NCBI GenBank assembly: GCA_963715285.1
Contig: CAVQRU010000044.1
Location: forward strand, 175,202 to 239,201
Source of the DNA: Sva-07 sp963715285
GTDB taxonomy: Bacteria; Actinomycetota; Acidimicrobiia; Acidimicrobiales; Ilumatobacteraceae
Direction of reading: 5' to 3'
DNA length: 64,000 bases
The notes under the pieces were generated by a model. The model saw nothing but the letters and a program-made list of their open reading frames with translations. It was not told where the DNA came from and searched no databases. Both the position numbers and the translations under genes were made by a program. The stretch's first letter is position 1. The number at the start of each line of letters is the position of its first letter. Positions 26,496-34,250 of this stretch are shown piece by piece.

Positions 26496-27524
26496 ATGTC
26501 CTCCCCCACCACCACCCACGGGTCCGCCGCCGCCCGCCCGCTCCCCACCACGATGTCCGCCGTGACCGCTCGCGTGTACGGCGGCCCCGAGGTGCTCGCG
26601 ACAGAGGAACTGCCGGTGCCGAGTCCGGATGCCGGCGAGCTGCTGGTCGAGGTGCGGGCGTCGTCGCTCAACGCGCTCGACTGGCACTTCCTCACCGGCA
26701 CGCCGTACCTGATGCGGCTGATGTTCGGCCTGCGTCGCCCGAAGCGGTTCGTGCGTGGCGCCGACGTCGCCGGCGTGGTCGTCGCCGTCGGCGATGGTGT
26801 CACCCGGTTCCGGGTGGGCGACTCGGTGTTCGGCGAGGGCGCCGGTGGTGGCTGTGGTGAGTACCTCACCGTGGAGGAGACCAGCGTGGTGGCGATTCCG
26901 GACGGCGTGTCGTTCGAGTTCGCCGGCGCCACGCCCGTTGCCGGGCTGACCGCGCTGCAGGGTCTACGCACCCACGGCGCGGTCCGGCCAGGCGATCGCG
27001 TGCTGATCAACGGCGCGGCCGGCGGGGTGGGCACGATGGCGGTGCAGATCGCGAAGGTGCTGGGCGCGCACGTGACGGCGGTGTGCAGCACTCGCAACGT
27101 CGAGATGGTCCGCTCACTCGGCGCCGACGAAGTGCTCGACTACACCAAGGACGACTTCGTCGCCGGCGGTGCACGTTTCGACGTGATGCTCGACAACGTC
27201 GGCAACCGGCGTCCCCAGGAGGTCCGCAGCGTGATGCTGGCGGGCGGACGGTACGTGGCGACCAGCGGACCAAAGGCCAACCGCTGGGTCGATCCCCTCC
27301 CCTACCTCGTGCGGGCCCGGTTGGCGTTCGTGCGGTCGGGCGCGTCGTTCCACCAGTTCACCGCTGCGGCCGACGTCGACGACCTCACGTTCCTCGGCGA
27401 GCTACTCGCCTCGGGACGGCTCGTGCCGGAGATCGATCGTGTCGTCGGCCTCGACGGTGTCGCCGACGGCCTCGCCGAGATCGGGTCCGGCCACGCCCGA
27501 GCCAAGATCGTCGTCGTCCCCTGA
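26496..27524 (+). CDS. NAD(P)-dependent MDR oxidoreductase, quinone-oxidoreductase-like
   Basis: A 342-residue medium-chain dehydrogenase/reductase. The N-terminal GroES-like domain starts ARVYGGPEVLATEELPVP, and the nucleotide-binding strand is GAAGGVGTMAVQIAKVLGA. The structural and catalytic zinc ligands are lacking, so it belongs to the zinc-independent quinone reductase branch. The ATG at 26496 has GGAG seven bases upstream. Divergent TetR regulation suggests an inducible detoxifying reductase. Confidence 0.87.
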   Translation: MSSPTTTHGSAAARPLPTTMSAVTARVYGGPEVLATEELPVPSPDAGELLVEVRASSLNALDWHFLTGTPYLMRLMFGLRRPKRFVRGADVAGVVVAVGDGVTRFRVGDSVFGEGAGGGCGEYLTVEETSVVAIPDGVSFEFAGATPVAGLTALQGLRTHGAVRPGDRVLINGAAGGVGTMAVQIAKVLGAHVTAVCSTRNVEMVRSLGADEVLDYTKDDFVAGGARFDVMLDNVGNRRPQEVRSVMLAGGRYVATSGPKANRWVDPLPYLVRARLAFVRSGASFHQFTAAADVDDLTFLGELLASGRLVPEIDRVVGLDGVADGLAEIGSGHARAKIVVVP

Positions 27525-27556
27525 CACTCCCGTCTCCCCCAACCTTCCACCACCCC

Positions 27557-27819
27557 GTTTGCGTACAACTTCGAGTGGGGCGGGTCACCCAACTCCGCAC
27601 ACAAACAGCCGCCGACCGAACCCTGACGCTTGCGCACAACTTCGGGAGGGACGGCTCACCCCAATCCGCACACAAACAGCCGCCGACCGAACCCTGACGC
27701 TTGCGCACAACTTCGGGAGGGACGGCTCACCCCAATCCGCACACAAACAGCCGCCGACCGAACCCTGAAGTTTGCGTCCAACTTCGGGTGGGACGGGTCA
27801 CCGGAATCTGAACGCAAAC
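27557..27819. repeat. 50-bp palindromic repeat, four copies
   Basis: Four units of exactly 50 bp lie at 27557-27606, 27628-27677, 27699-27748 and 27770-27819. Units begin GTTTGYGYNCAACTTCG or a close variant and end CGCACACAAAC or similar, so the ends are inverted; an inner GTGG/CCAC-like pair is also present. Spacers of 21 bases between the units are almost identical. These fill the 302-base gap between the oxidoreductase and the next gene. Two further copies lie beyond that gene. Confidence 0.92.
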
Positions 27820-27826
27820 GGATGTG

Positions 27827-29461
27827 TCACACGCCGGCGCGGTCGAGCACGTTGGCGGTCACCCGGGCGACGGCGGCGTCCGAAGCGAGCCCGAAGACCC
27901 AGTCGGTCGTGCCGACGGTGACGACCTCGCCGCCGTCGGGTCCGAATGGGCGGCACGTGAGCATGACGGCGTTGCCGTGGCGGACGCGGGCGAGGTTCGT
28001 GTCGCCGTCGTCGCCGTAGAGGCGGGTCGCGATGAACTCGGCGTCGCCCTGATCGCTGAGGGCCGAGATCGACGCCGGGTACTCGCCGACAACGAGGTTG
28101 CTCGACGGCGTGAACGCGACGATCTCGATGTCGGCGGGCAACCCGGCATGCGGCCGCGCGACCGGGAGCTGGAGATCGTCGAACGTGAGCGGGCAGCCCA
28201 ACGTCTCGTAGCCGACCACGCCGTCGTCGGCGCCGAGCACGTCGCCGTAGCCGAGGCCGGTGCCCTCGAGCATCCAGTGGTCGTCGCGGTAGACGACGAA
28301 GCCACCGACGCCACGGGGAGTCGCCCGGCCGAAGCGATGGTAGAGACCGAACGCGGAGCCGGCGCCGAGCAGCTCCCACTCCGGTCGGCCCACGAGCGGG
28401 TCGGCCCACATGCCGGTCATCTCGCCGGCCCGGCCATCGGCCACGACCGGGTCGGCGACGTGAGCGGCGTACTTGTGGCACACCATCCTGATCCCGCCGT
28501 CGATCGCACCACCGATCGCACCGGCGGTCTCTCCGTCGATGTCGCCGGGCGCGTCCGCGGCGTCACGATGACGTTGACCCGCCGCCTCCTCCAGGCGGAC
28601 CTGCCAGAACATCGTGTTGCCCGAGAAGCTGACGAAACGGCCGCCGCCGCGCACGTGTTCCTCGACCGCGCGGCGCTGCCCGGCCGACCAGTATTCGTCG
28701 TGGCCCACGCTGATCACGGTGTCGTAGCCGGCGAGCGCGTCGGGGTCGAGGTCGAGATCGGACGACACGGCGTAGTCGAACCGGTAGCCCGCACGTTCGG
28801 CCCATTCGACGAAGCGACGGGCGTGGGTGAACCATCCGGTCGAACCGATGGCCGCGGGATAGTCGTGCTCGGTGCGGTACGCCTGGAAGATCGCCCCGTC
28901 GACGTCGGGTTCCTCGCCCCAACGGACCGGGCGGGCCTTGCGATCGTCGCGCTCGACGTCGGGACGCGACAGCATCCCGCGTCCGAACGGACGGGCGTGG
29001 GAGACCGTGTGGCCGCCCGTGTAGAGGCTGCGGCCTCCCCACGTGTTGTAGGCGTGCCACGTGTTGGTGTCGAGCACGTACAGCGCCCGGGGTCGAGCGG
29101 GATCCTCCGGCCGGCTGCGCACGACGAAGCAGGCGTGCGCGACGTCTCGTCCGGCGGGAGCGCCATGGGCGGTGAGCGTGACGAGGTGAAACCCGGGTCG
29201 CCAGTTGTCGCCGACCGTGAACTCGACCGAAGCCGGCCAACGACACCCGTGCGAGTCGGCGTCGGCCGGCGGTGCGACGTATGTGCCCTCGACGCTGGTG
29301 GCATGCCAACACTCCTCGCGCGTGCCTCCCCACCGTTCGACGAGGACATCGAAACGTCCTGCTCGAGTGGACACGTGGAGCGTGACCGTGTCCCCGGACC
29401 GGTAGCTGAGCCGACCGGCGTACCCCTCGATGTCGTCGTGGAAGGTCTGGTCGTCAGCCAT
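27827..29461 (-). CDS. dimethylformamidase beta-subunit-like protein
   Basis: A 544-residue protein related to the large subunit family of N,N-dimethylformamidase. The N-terminal part is an immunoglobulin-like beta domain (YRSGDTVTLHVST). The core contains VLDTNTWHAYNTWGGRSLY, DLDLDPDALAGYDTVISVGHDEYWS and GGGRFVSFSGNTMFWQV, typical of the family. True substrates of most members are unknown and no small subunit is nearby. It is bracketed by copies of the 50-bp palindrome. Confidence 0.82.
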   Translation of the reverse strand: MADDQTFHDDIEGYAGRLSYRSGDTVTLHVSTRAGRFDVLVERWGGTREECWHATSVEGTYVAPPADADSHGCRWPASVEFTVGDNWRPGFHLVTLTAHGAPAGRDVAHACFVVRSRPEDPARPRALYVLDTNTWHAYNTWGGRSLYTGGHTVSHARPFGRGMLSRPDVERDDRKARPVRWGEEPDVDGAIFQAYRTEHDYPAAIGSTGWFTHARRFVEWAERAGYRFDYAVSSDLDLDPDALAGYDTVISVGHDEYWSAGQRRAVEEHVRGGGRFVSFSGNTMFWQVRLEEAAGQRHRDAADAPGDIDGETAGAIGGAIDGGIRMVCHKYAAHVADPVVADGRAGEMTGMWADPLVGRPEWELLGAGSAFGLYHRFGRATPRGVGGFVVYRDDHWMLEGTGLGYGDVLGADDGVVGYETLGCPLTFDDLQLPVARPHAGLPADIEIVAFTPSSNLVVGEYPASISALSDQGDAEFIATRLYGDDGDTNLARVRHGNAVMLTCRPFGPDGGEVVTVGTTDWVFGLASDAAVARVTANVLDRAGV

Positions 29462-29491
29462 CCACCGAACCTACCGACCCACCGCAACCAC

Positions 29492-29620
29492 GTCTGTGCA
29501 CAACTTCGCGTGGTACGGGCCACCAAGATCTGCACACAAACGACGACGGCGAGCAACCCCACGTGCGCACGTTTGCGCACAACTACGCGTGGGACGGGCC
29601 ACCAAGACCTGCACACAAAC
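29492..29620. repeat. 50-bp palindromic repeat, two copies
   Basis: Units at 29492-29541 and 29571-29620 match the four units at 27.6-27.8 kb in length and end sequences. Their centre is GTGGKACGGGCCACC, giving a clearer inner stem. They lie in the gap between the dprA-like gene and the dimethylformamidase-like gene. Confidence 0.92.
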
Positions 29621-29672
29621 GGGGAGGGGTGGCCTGGACACGGTGCGGGCGGTCACGTCGTGAACGGAACGG

Positions 29673-30602
29673 TCAGAACAGCGGATCCTGGAGGGGCGTC
29701 GGGGCCAGATCCTCGATGTCGAAGAGTTGCGTCAGGTCGGTGATCGGGGTGGCGCCGCGGCGGGCAAGCGAGTGGTTGCCGTCGGTTGCTCCGTCGCCCA
29801 TCCAGACCGCGACCGGGCAGTAGCGGCGGTCGAGTGATTCCTTCGCGCCGGTCCAGGTTCCGCCGGACCCGTCCTCGGCCGCGACGACGAACGTCACCTG
29901 CGACAGGGCGTAGACGATCTTGTTGCGGCCGATCGCGCTGCCCGCGCTGAACCTGGCGTCGGGGGCGTACGGGCTGGCGATGCACAGTTCGCCGGCGTGC
30001 ACCCGGCGTCGGATCTCCGCACTGCGCGATGCCAGCGAGATCCCCTCCGCCGGTATCCCCACCGCCACCCCGCCCGCCTCGAGCGCTCCGTCCATCGCCG
30101 CCTGGTCGACCCCCCGGGCGAGTCCGCTCACCACGGGCCGGCCGTGTTCGACGGCGAGCACGGCGGCACGACGGGCCACGTCGAGTGCAGGCGCGGCGGC
30201 GTCGCGGGAACCGACGACGCCGAGGCTCGGACGGTCGAGCCAGTCGACGGGCCCCGCCGTCAGCAGGAACGGCGGGCAGCCGTGACCGAGCCGTTCGCGC
30301 AGCCGGGCCGGGAACCGGTCGTCGAGCGCCGAGATCAGCGAGACGCCGCCGTCGGCGAGGCGTTCCTGTTCGAAGCTCATCGCCGTGGCCGCGTCGAGGA
30401 GCGTGCGATACCGGTTGGCCTCGTCGTCGTCGACGCCGGCGCGCTCGGCGATCGTTGCCACGTCGGCACCGAGCAGATCGGCCGGATCGACGCGTTCGAC
30501 GAGCTGCCAGAACTCCCGCGCGGTCATCGGCGCGGCGTCGAGCCGGACGAGCCGGTTGGTGAGCAGCAGCGCTGCTCGGGGGCGGGCGGGTGGGGACGAC
30601 AT
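29673..30602 (-). CDS. DprA/Smf-like protein, PsyrA/RqlI-like partner
   Basis: A 309-residue protein with a DprA-type Rossmann fold: VVGSRDAA, SGLARGVDQAAMDGALEAGG and GRNKIVYALSQ are conserved DprA blocks. DprA proper loads RecA on single-stranded DNA. Here the gene follows a RecQ-phosphoribosyltransferase gene by 41 bases, as in PsyrTA/RqlHI modules, where the DprA-like partner neutralises the toxic helicase. It lacks the C-terminal winged helix of full DprA. Its antitoxin role is inferred from context. Confidence 0.85.
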   Translation of the reverse strand: MSSPPARPRAALLLTNRLVRLDAAPMTAREFWQLVERVDPADLLGADVATIAERAGVDDDEANRYRTLLDAATAMSFEQERLADGGVSLISALDDRFPARLRERLGHGCPPFLLTAGPVDWLDRPSLGVVGSRDAAAPALDVARRAAVLAVEHGRPVVSGLARGVDQAAMDGALEAGGVAVGIPAEGISLASRSAEIRRRVHAGELCIASPYAPDARFSAGSAIGRNKIVYALSQVTFVVAAEDGSGGTWTGAKESLDRRYCPVAVWMGDGATDGNHSLARRGATPITDLTQLFDIEDLAPTPLQDPLF

Positions 30603-30643
30603 CAGGGCACCAACATCAGCACGCCGACATCAGGACCGGGGCA

Positions 30644-32719
30644 TCAGAACGTCGACGACAGTGCGGCCGGGTGGACGAGCGGCACACCGGCACGCCGCAG
30701 GAGTCGCCCGACTTCGGTGATGGTCCAGCCCGAGTCGACGAGGTCGTCGACGAGCAGGACCGGCGCGTCGACGACCGGACCGGTGACGGCGAACGCACCC
30801 TGCACGTTCGCTTGCTGGTGGGCCGAGTTCCGCTGCTCCTTCTGGGTGGGCCGCTCGGCGATGCGTTCGAGCACCGGGTGGTACGGCAGGCCGAGCCGGA
30901 GGGCGAGTCGTTCGGCGAACTCGGGGACGAGCACGGGGTGGCGGGTCGACGGCACCGCGGTGACCCATCCGGGGGCGGGATCGGGCGCCCAACCGGCGAC
31001 GAGTTCGGCGAGCGCCTCGACGAGACGTTCGTCGAACCGGCCGTCGACATGCTTGCCGTCGCGGACGAGTTGACCCCAGCCCGCGTCGCCCCACATGGCG
31101 AGCGCGCGGCCGCTGGATGTCTGTTCCTCGGTCGGGATCTTCCTGCGACCGCCGGTGTCGGCGTCGAGATGCATCTTCTTCGGGTTGATCTCGATCGGGC
31201 GGGTGAGCAGGAACCGTTCGGCTGCGGCGGTCGCCTCGACCGACGGCCGGCGCACGCCAGTGTCACTGGTGCAGTTGTCGCAGATGCCGCAGTCGTCGGC
31301 GGCCGGGTCGTCGAGCAGGTTGGCGATGAACTTCATCCGGCACCCGGTGGTGTGGAAGTAGTCGACCATCGCCTGCTGTTCGAGCCGCCGCTCCATCGTG
31401 ACCGCCTCGACGCGGCTCGCCGGGTACGTCCACGGCGCGAGGGTGCGCTGGTAGCTGGTACCCGCGACCCGTTCGAGCACGCCGTCGACGTCGAGTTGCT
31501 TGACGACGAGTTCGAGCGTGCCGATCTTCACGTTGAGCTTCACCTGGATCCGCATCAACGGGACCGGCCCGTCGAACGAGTCGAAGGCGTTGACGATGTC
31601 GTTGACGAGGTGCTCCTCGGCGAAGGCCTGTTCGATGAACCAGTCCTGGATCTGTTCGTCCTCCTGCCCGCGCAGCAGGATCCCGCGGCTGGTCTCGAGC
31701 GCTCGGCCGGCGCGGCCGACCTGCTGGTAGTAGGCGACCGGCGAGCCGGGCGACTGGAAGTGGACGACGAAACTGAGGTCGGGTTTGTCGTAGCCCATGC
31801 CGAGGGCGGTGGTGGCGACGAGAGCCTTGATCTCGTTGGTCTGGAGCCGGCGTTCGGCCTCGACGCGGGCCTCGTTGTCGAGCGAGCCGAAGTACGCCTC
31901 GACCTCGAGGCCCTGCGAGGTGAGCCAGGCCGCCACGTTCTCGACGTCGCGCACGGTGAGGCAGTAGACGATGCCCGAGCCCTCCAGTTCGGGGAGTGTC
32001 TCCGCCAACCAGGCGAGGCGCTCGGCCTGCCGATCGAGCCGGATCGTGCTGAGCGCGAGGCCCTCGCGGCGCAGCGGCCCACGGAAGGTGGTGAGTTCGG
32101 CGCCGAGTTGGTCGGCGACGTCGTTGACGACGCGGTCGTTGGCGGTGGCGGTGCAGCCGAGGATCGGCACCGAGGACCCGGCGAGGCGATCGACGATGCG
32201 CCCGATGCGTCGGTAGTCGGGCCGGAAGTCGTGGCCCCAGTCGGAGATGCAGTGCACTTCGTCGATCACGATCAGCCCGGGCCGGGCGCCGACGATCGGC
32301 ATGATCTTGTTGCCGAACTCGGGGTTGGCGAGCCGTTCGGGCGAGATCAGCAGCAGGTCGACCTCGTCGGCGCGCAGCTGGCGTTCGAGTTCGGCGACCG
32401 TGGTGGCGGACGCGCTGTTGATCGTCTCGCAGCGCAGGCCGAGGCGACGGGCCGCGTCGATCTGGTTGCGCATCAGGGCGAGCAGCGGCGAGATCAAGAG
32501 CGTCGGCCCGGCACCCTGTGCGCGAAGGAGGTGGGTGGTGAGGAAGTAGACGGCGCTCTTGCCCCACCCGGTGCGCTGCACCACGAGCACCCGCCCGCGG
32601 TCGTCGACCAGCGCCGAGATCGCCTCGCGCTGGCCGTCGCGGAACTCGGCGTCGGCACGCCCGGTCAGCGTGCGGAGCGCTTCGAGCAAGGGGTCGGGTT
32701 CCGCCATGCACCCCATCAT
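30644..32719 (-). CDS. RecQ-like helicase with C-terminal phosphoribosyltransferase domain (PsyrT/RqlH-like)
   Basis: A 691-residue protein. Residues ~25-370 are a RecQ-type SF2 helicase with Walker A RTGWGKS, DEVH box IDEVHCISDWGHDFRPDY, TATAND and motif VI QQVGRAGRA. A zinc cluster follows (CGICDNC). The last ~150 residues are a phosphoribosyltransferase domain with the PRPP loop VLLVDDLVDSGWT. This fusion is the hallmark of RqlH/PsyrT, a helicase toxic unless held by its DprA-like partner and linked to phage defence. ATG 32719 or 32707 may be the start. Confidence 0.9.
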   Translation of the reverse strand: MMGCMAEPDPLLEALRTLTGRADAEFRDGQREAISALVDDRGRVLVVQRTGWGKSAVYFLTTHLLRAQGAGPTLLISPLLALMRNQIDAARRLGLRCETINSASATTVAELERQLRADEVDLLLISPERLANPEFGNKIMPIVGARPGLIVIDEVHCISDWGHDFRPDYRRIGRIVDRLAGSSVPILGCTATANDRVVNDVADQLGAELTTFRGPLRREGLALSTIRLDRQAERLAWLAETLPELEGSGIVYCLTVRDVENVAAWLTSQGLEVEAYFGSLDNEARVEAERRLQTNEIKALVATTALGMGYDKPDLSFVVHFQSPGSPVAYYQQVGRAGRALETSRGILLRGQEDEQIQDWFIEQAFAEEHLVNDIVNAFDSFDGPVPLMRIQVKLNVKIGTLELVVKQLDVDGVLERVAGTSYQRTLAPWTYPASRVEAVTMERRLEQQAMVDYFHTTGCRMKFIANLLDDPAADDCGICDNCTSDTGVRRPSVEATAAAERFLLTRPIEINPKKMHLDADTGGRRKIPTEEQTSSGRALAMWGDAGWGQLVRDGKHVDGRFDERLVEALAELVAGWAPDPAPGWVTAVPSTRHPVLVPEFAERLALRLGLPYHPVLERIAERPTQKEQRNSAHQQANVQGAFAVTGPVVDAPVLLVDDLVDSGWTITEVGRLLRRAGVPLVHPAALSSTF

Positions 32720-32789
32720 GGCGGAGGGGTGTCCCGGAGTTGGCCGGCAGGTTGGCGGAATTGGCGGGCAGGCCGGCCGACGTCGTCGA

Positions 32790-32972
32790 TCAGAGCTGGG
32801 CGGCGAGCCGCCGGCGCTTGGCCTGGAACTCGGCTTCGCTCAGAAAGCCGGCGGCCCGCAACGCCGTGGCCGCTCGGAGCAGCACCTCGGCTTCGACGCC
32901 ACGCAACGCAGCCGCGACCGCCGATCGTTCGGCGTCCATGGTCGTGGTGTCGGTCGCTGCGTGCACGACCAT
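32790..32972 (-). CDS. small SHOCT-like protein
   Basis: A ~60-residue frame ending LRAAGFLSEAEFQAKRRRLAAQL, which matches the short SHOCT oligomerisation motif seen at many C-termini. The upstream part is Ala-rich. The start is uncertain; MVVHAATD at 32972 was chosen because the further upstream frame looks non-coding. It may be a stand-alone SHOCT protein or a remnant. Confidence 0.45.
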   Translation of the reverse strand: MVVHAATDTTTMDAERSAVAAALRGVEAEVLLRAATALRAAGFLSEAEFQAKRRRLAAQL

Positions 32973-33122
32973 CCATCGGCAACGAATCGGGAGAGCTTGA
33001 CCATCTGGCGCCGCACCCCGGCAGACCCCGTTCTGTGTCAGCGACAACGTCGTGCTCGGACGTTGTCCCTGAAACAGACGCCGAGGGAACCCCGTCGACC
33101 CGACCTGACGGGCGGAGCGGGA

Positions 33123-33659
33123 TCAGCTGCTCGAGCGGCTGGACACGCAGATCGGGTTGGCGCACTCTGCGGAACGGCAGGGCCGGCGGGCCCGGTGCCG
33201 GCGGGCGCGTTCCTGGGCGAATCCTTCGACGCACACCTTGCTGGGGCAGGTCTCCGACCCGCAGGGCAGTCCGGCCCGGTGTCGTTCCGCCTGCCGACGC
33301 AACGCTTCGCCCGGATCGTCCTTCGGCGCCTCGGCGTCGTGTGCGACTGGGGCGGCGGGCATGGCGTCGGCGTGGCGCGCCTTGACGCAGACCGGGACGG
33401 GACAGTTGCTCCGGCCGCACGGCTCGCCCTTGGCGTGCGCCTGCGCTTGCGCGTCGGCCTTTCGCTGGGCCTTCGCCAGGCGTCGACGCTCACGGAGCGG
33501 CGCGCAGATCTCGCAGCCGCGCTGCTTGCAGATCCGCCCGCGTGAATGGGCGAGCGCCTGCTGCTGTTTCGGGGTGAGCTGGGGCTCCTCGGCGACCACC
33601 TTCGCGGGGCGACCCGGCTGCTCGGTCTTCGGTGCTCGCGGAACCGGATGATCAGCCAT
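33123..33659 (-). CDS. novel cysteine-repeat protein
   Basis: A 178-residue hydrophilic protein with no family I recognise. Three copies of a C-x4-C-x4-C unit occur at Cys81/86/91, Cys133/138/143 and Cys161/166/171, each in the context (L/E/R)PC(G/R)S..CP..VCV. A variant with Cys44/49/52 lies nearer the N-terminus. A long Ala/Lys/Arg helix joins the first two. The pattern suggests repeated zinc or metal sites, perhaps nucleic-acid binding. ATG 33659 starts MADHPVP. Confidence 0.65.
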   Translation of the reverse strand: MADHPVPRAPKTEQPGRPAKVVAEEPQLTPKQQQALAHSRGRICKQRGCEICAPLRERRRLAKAQRKADAQAQAHAKGEPCGRSNCPVPVCVKARHADAMPAAPVAHDAEAPKDDPGEALRRQAERHRAGLPCGSETCPSKVCVEGFAQERARRHRARRPCRSAECANPICVSSRSSS

Positions 33660-33707
33660 GGTGCGACCGAGTATCGCCGCGTCGGCGCTCGGACCCACGT
33701 CACGAGG

Positions 33708-34220
33708 TCAGACGTCCGAGTCGACACCGCCGAGGTGCTCGTGGAGCCGCCGCACCAGTTCGAGCTGCGCCCCGACCTCCGGACCGGCGGCGGGCCGGTG
33801 CCGGCGCACGTGGTCGAGCGCCTCGTCGAGCGGAACCGCCAGCGACACCAGCATCGCCACCGCCACCGTGCCGGCCCGGCCGATCCCGGCCGCGCAGTGC
33901 ACGATCAACTGCTCCCCCGCCCCGACCCGATCGACGAGCCCGGTCAACACCGGCGCGAATTGCTCGAGTGTCGGCGCGTGCAGATCGGGGATCGGATGCC
34001 ACACCACCCGCGGCTCCGGCTGCGCACGCAGCCAGACCACGTAGTCCGGGTAGCGCTCGTCGAGCTCGTGTTCCTCGTTGAGGCACACCACCCCGTCGGC
34101 GCCGACCCGCGCCATCAACCCCTCGGGGTCGGGCCCGATCGCGTGCTTGCCGCACAGCCACAGCCGACCCCGTGCGGGAGGCGGCAGCGGGATCTCGTGG
34201 ATGCCGCCGTCGAGGTTCAC
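33708..34220 (-). CDS. dual-specificity / tyrosine phosphatase-like protein
   Basis: A 170-residue cytoplasmic phosphatase. The catalytic loop HCAAGIGRAGT fits the H-C-x5-R-S/T signature, and DLHAPTLEQFAP may supply the general acid Asp. The N-terminal strand GRLWLCGKHAIGPD resembles plant/bacterial dual-specificity phosphatases. The substrate could be a phosphoprotein or phosphoinositide. Confidence 0.85.
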   Translation of the reverse strand: MNLDGGIHEIPLPPPARGRLWLCGKHAIGPDPEGLMARVGADGVVCLNEEHELDERYPDYVVWLRAQPEPRVVWHPIPDLHAPTLEQFAPVLTGLVDRVGAGEQLIVHCAAGIGRAGTVAVAMLVSLAVPLDEALDHVRRHRPAAGPEVGAQLELVRRLHEHLGGVDSDV

Positions 34221-34250
34221 TGCTCCGCGCCCCCTCCCGCCACCCGCGCC

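Noticed and set aside
27557..27819. CRISPR array
   Set aside because: The 'spacers' are nearly identical to one another and there are no cas genes; the units are palindromes with near-identical 21-base gaps.
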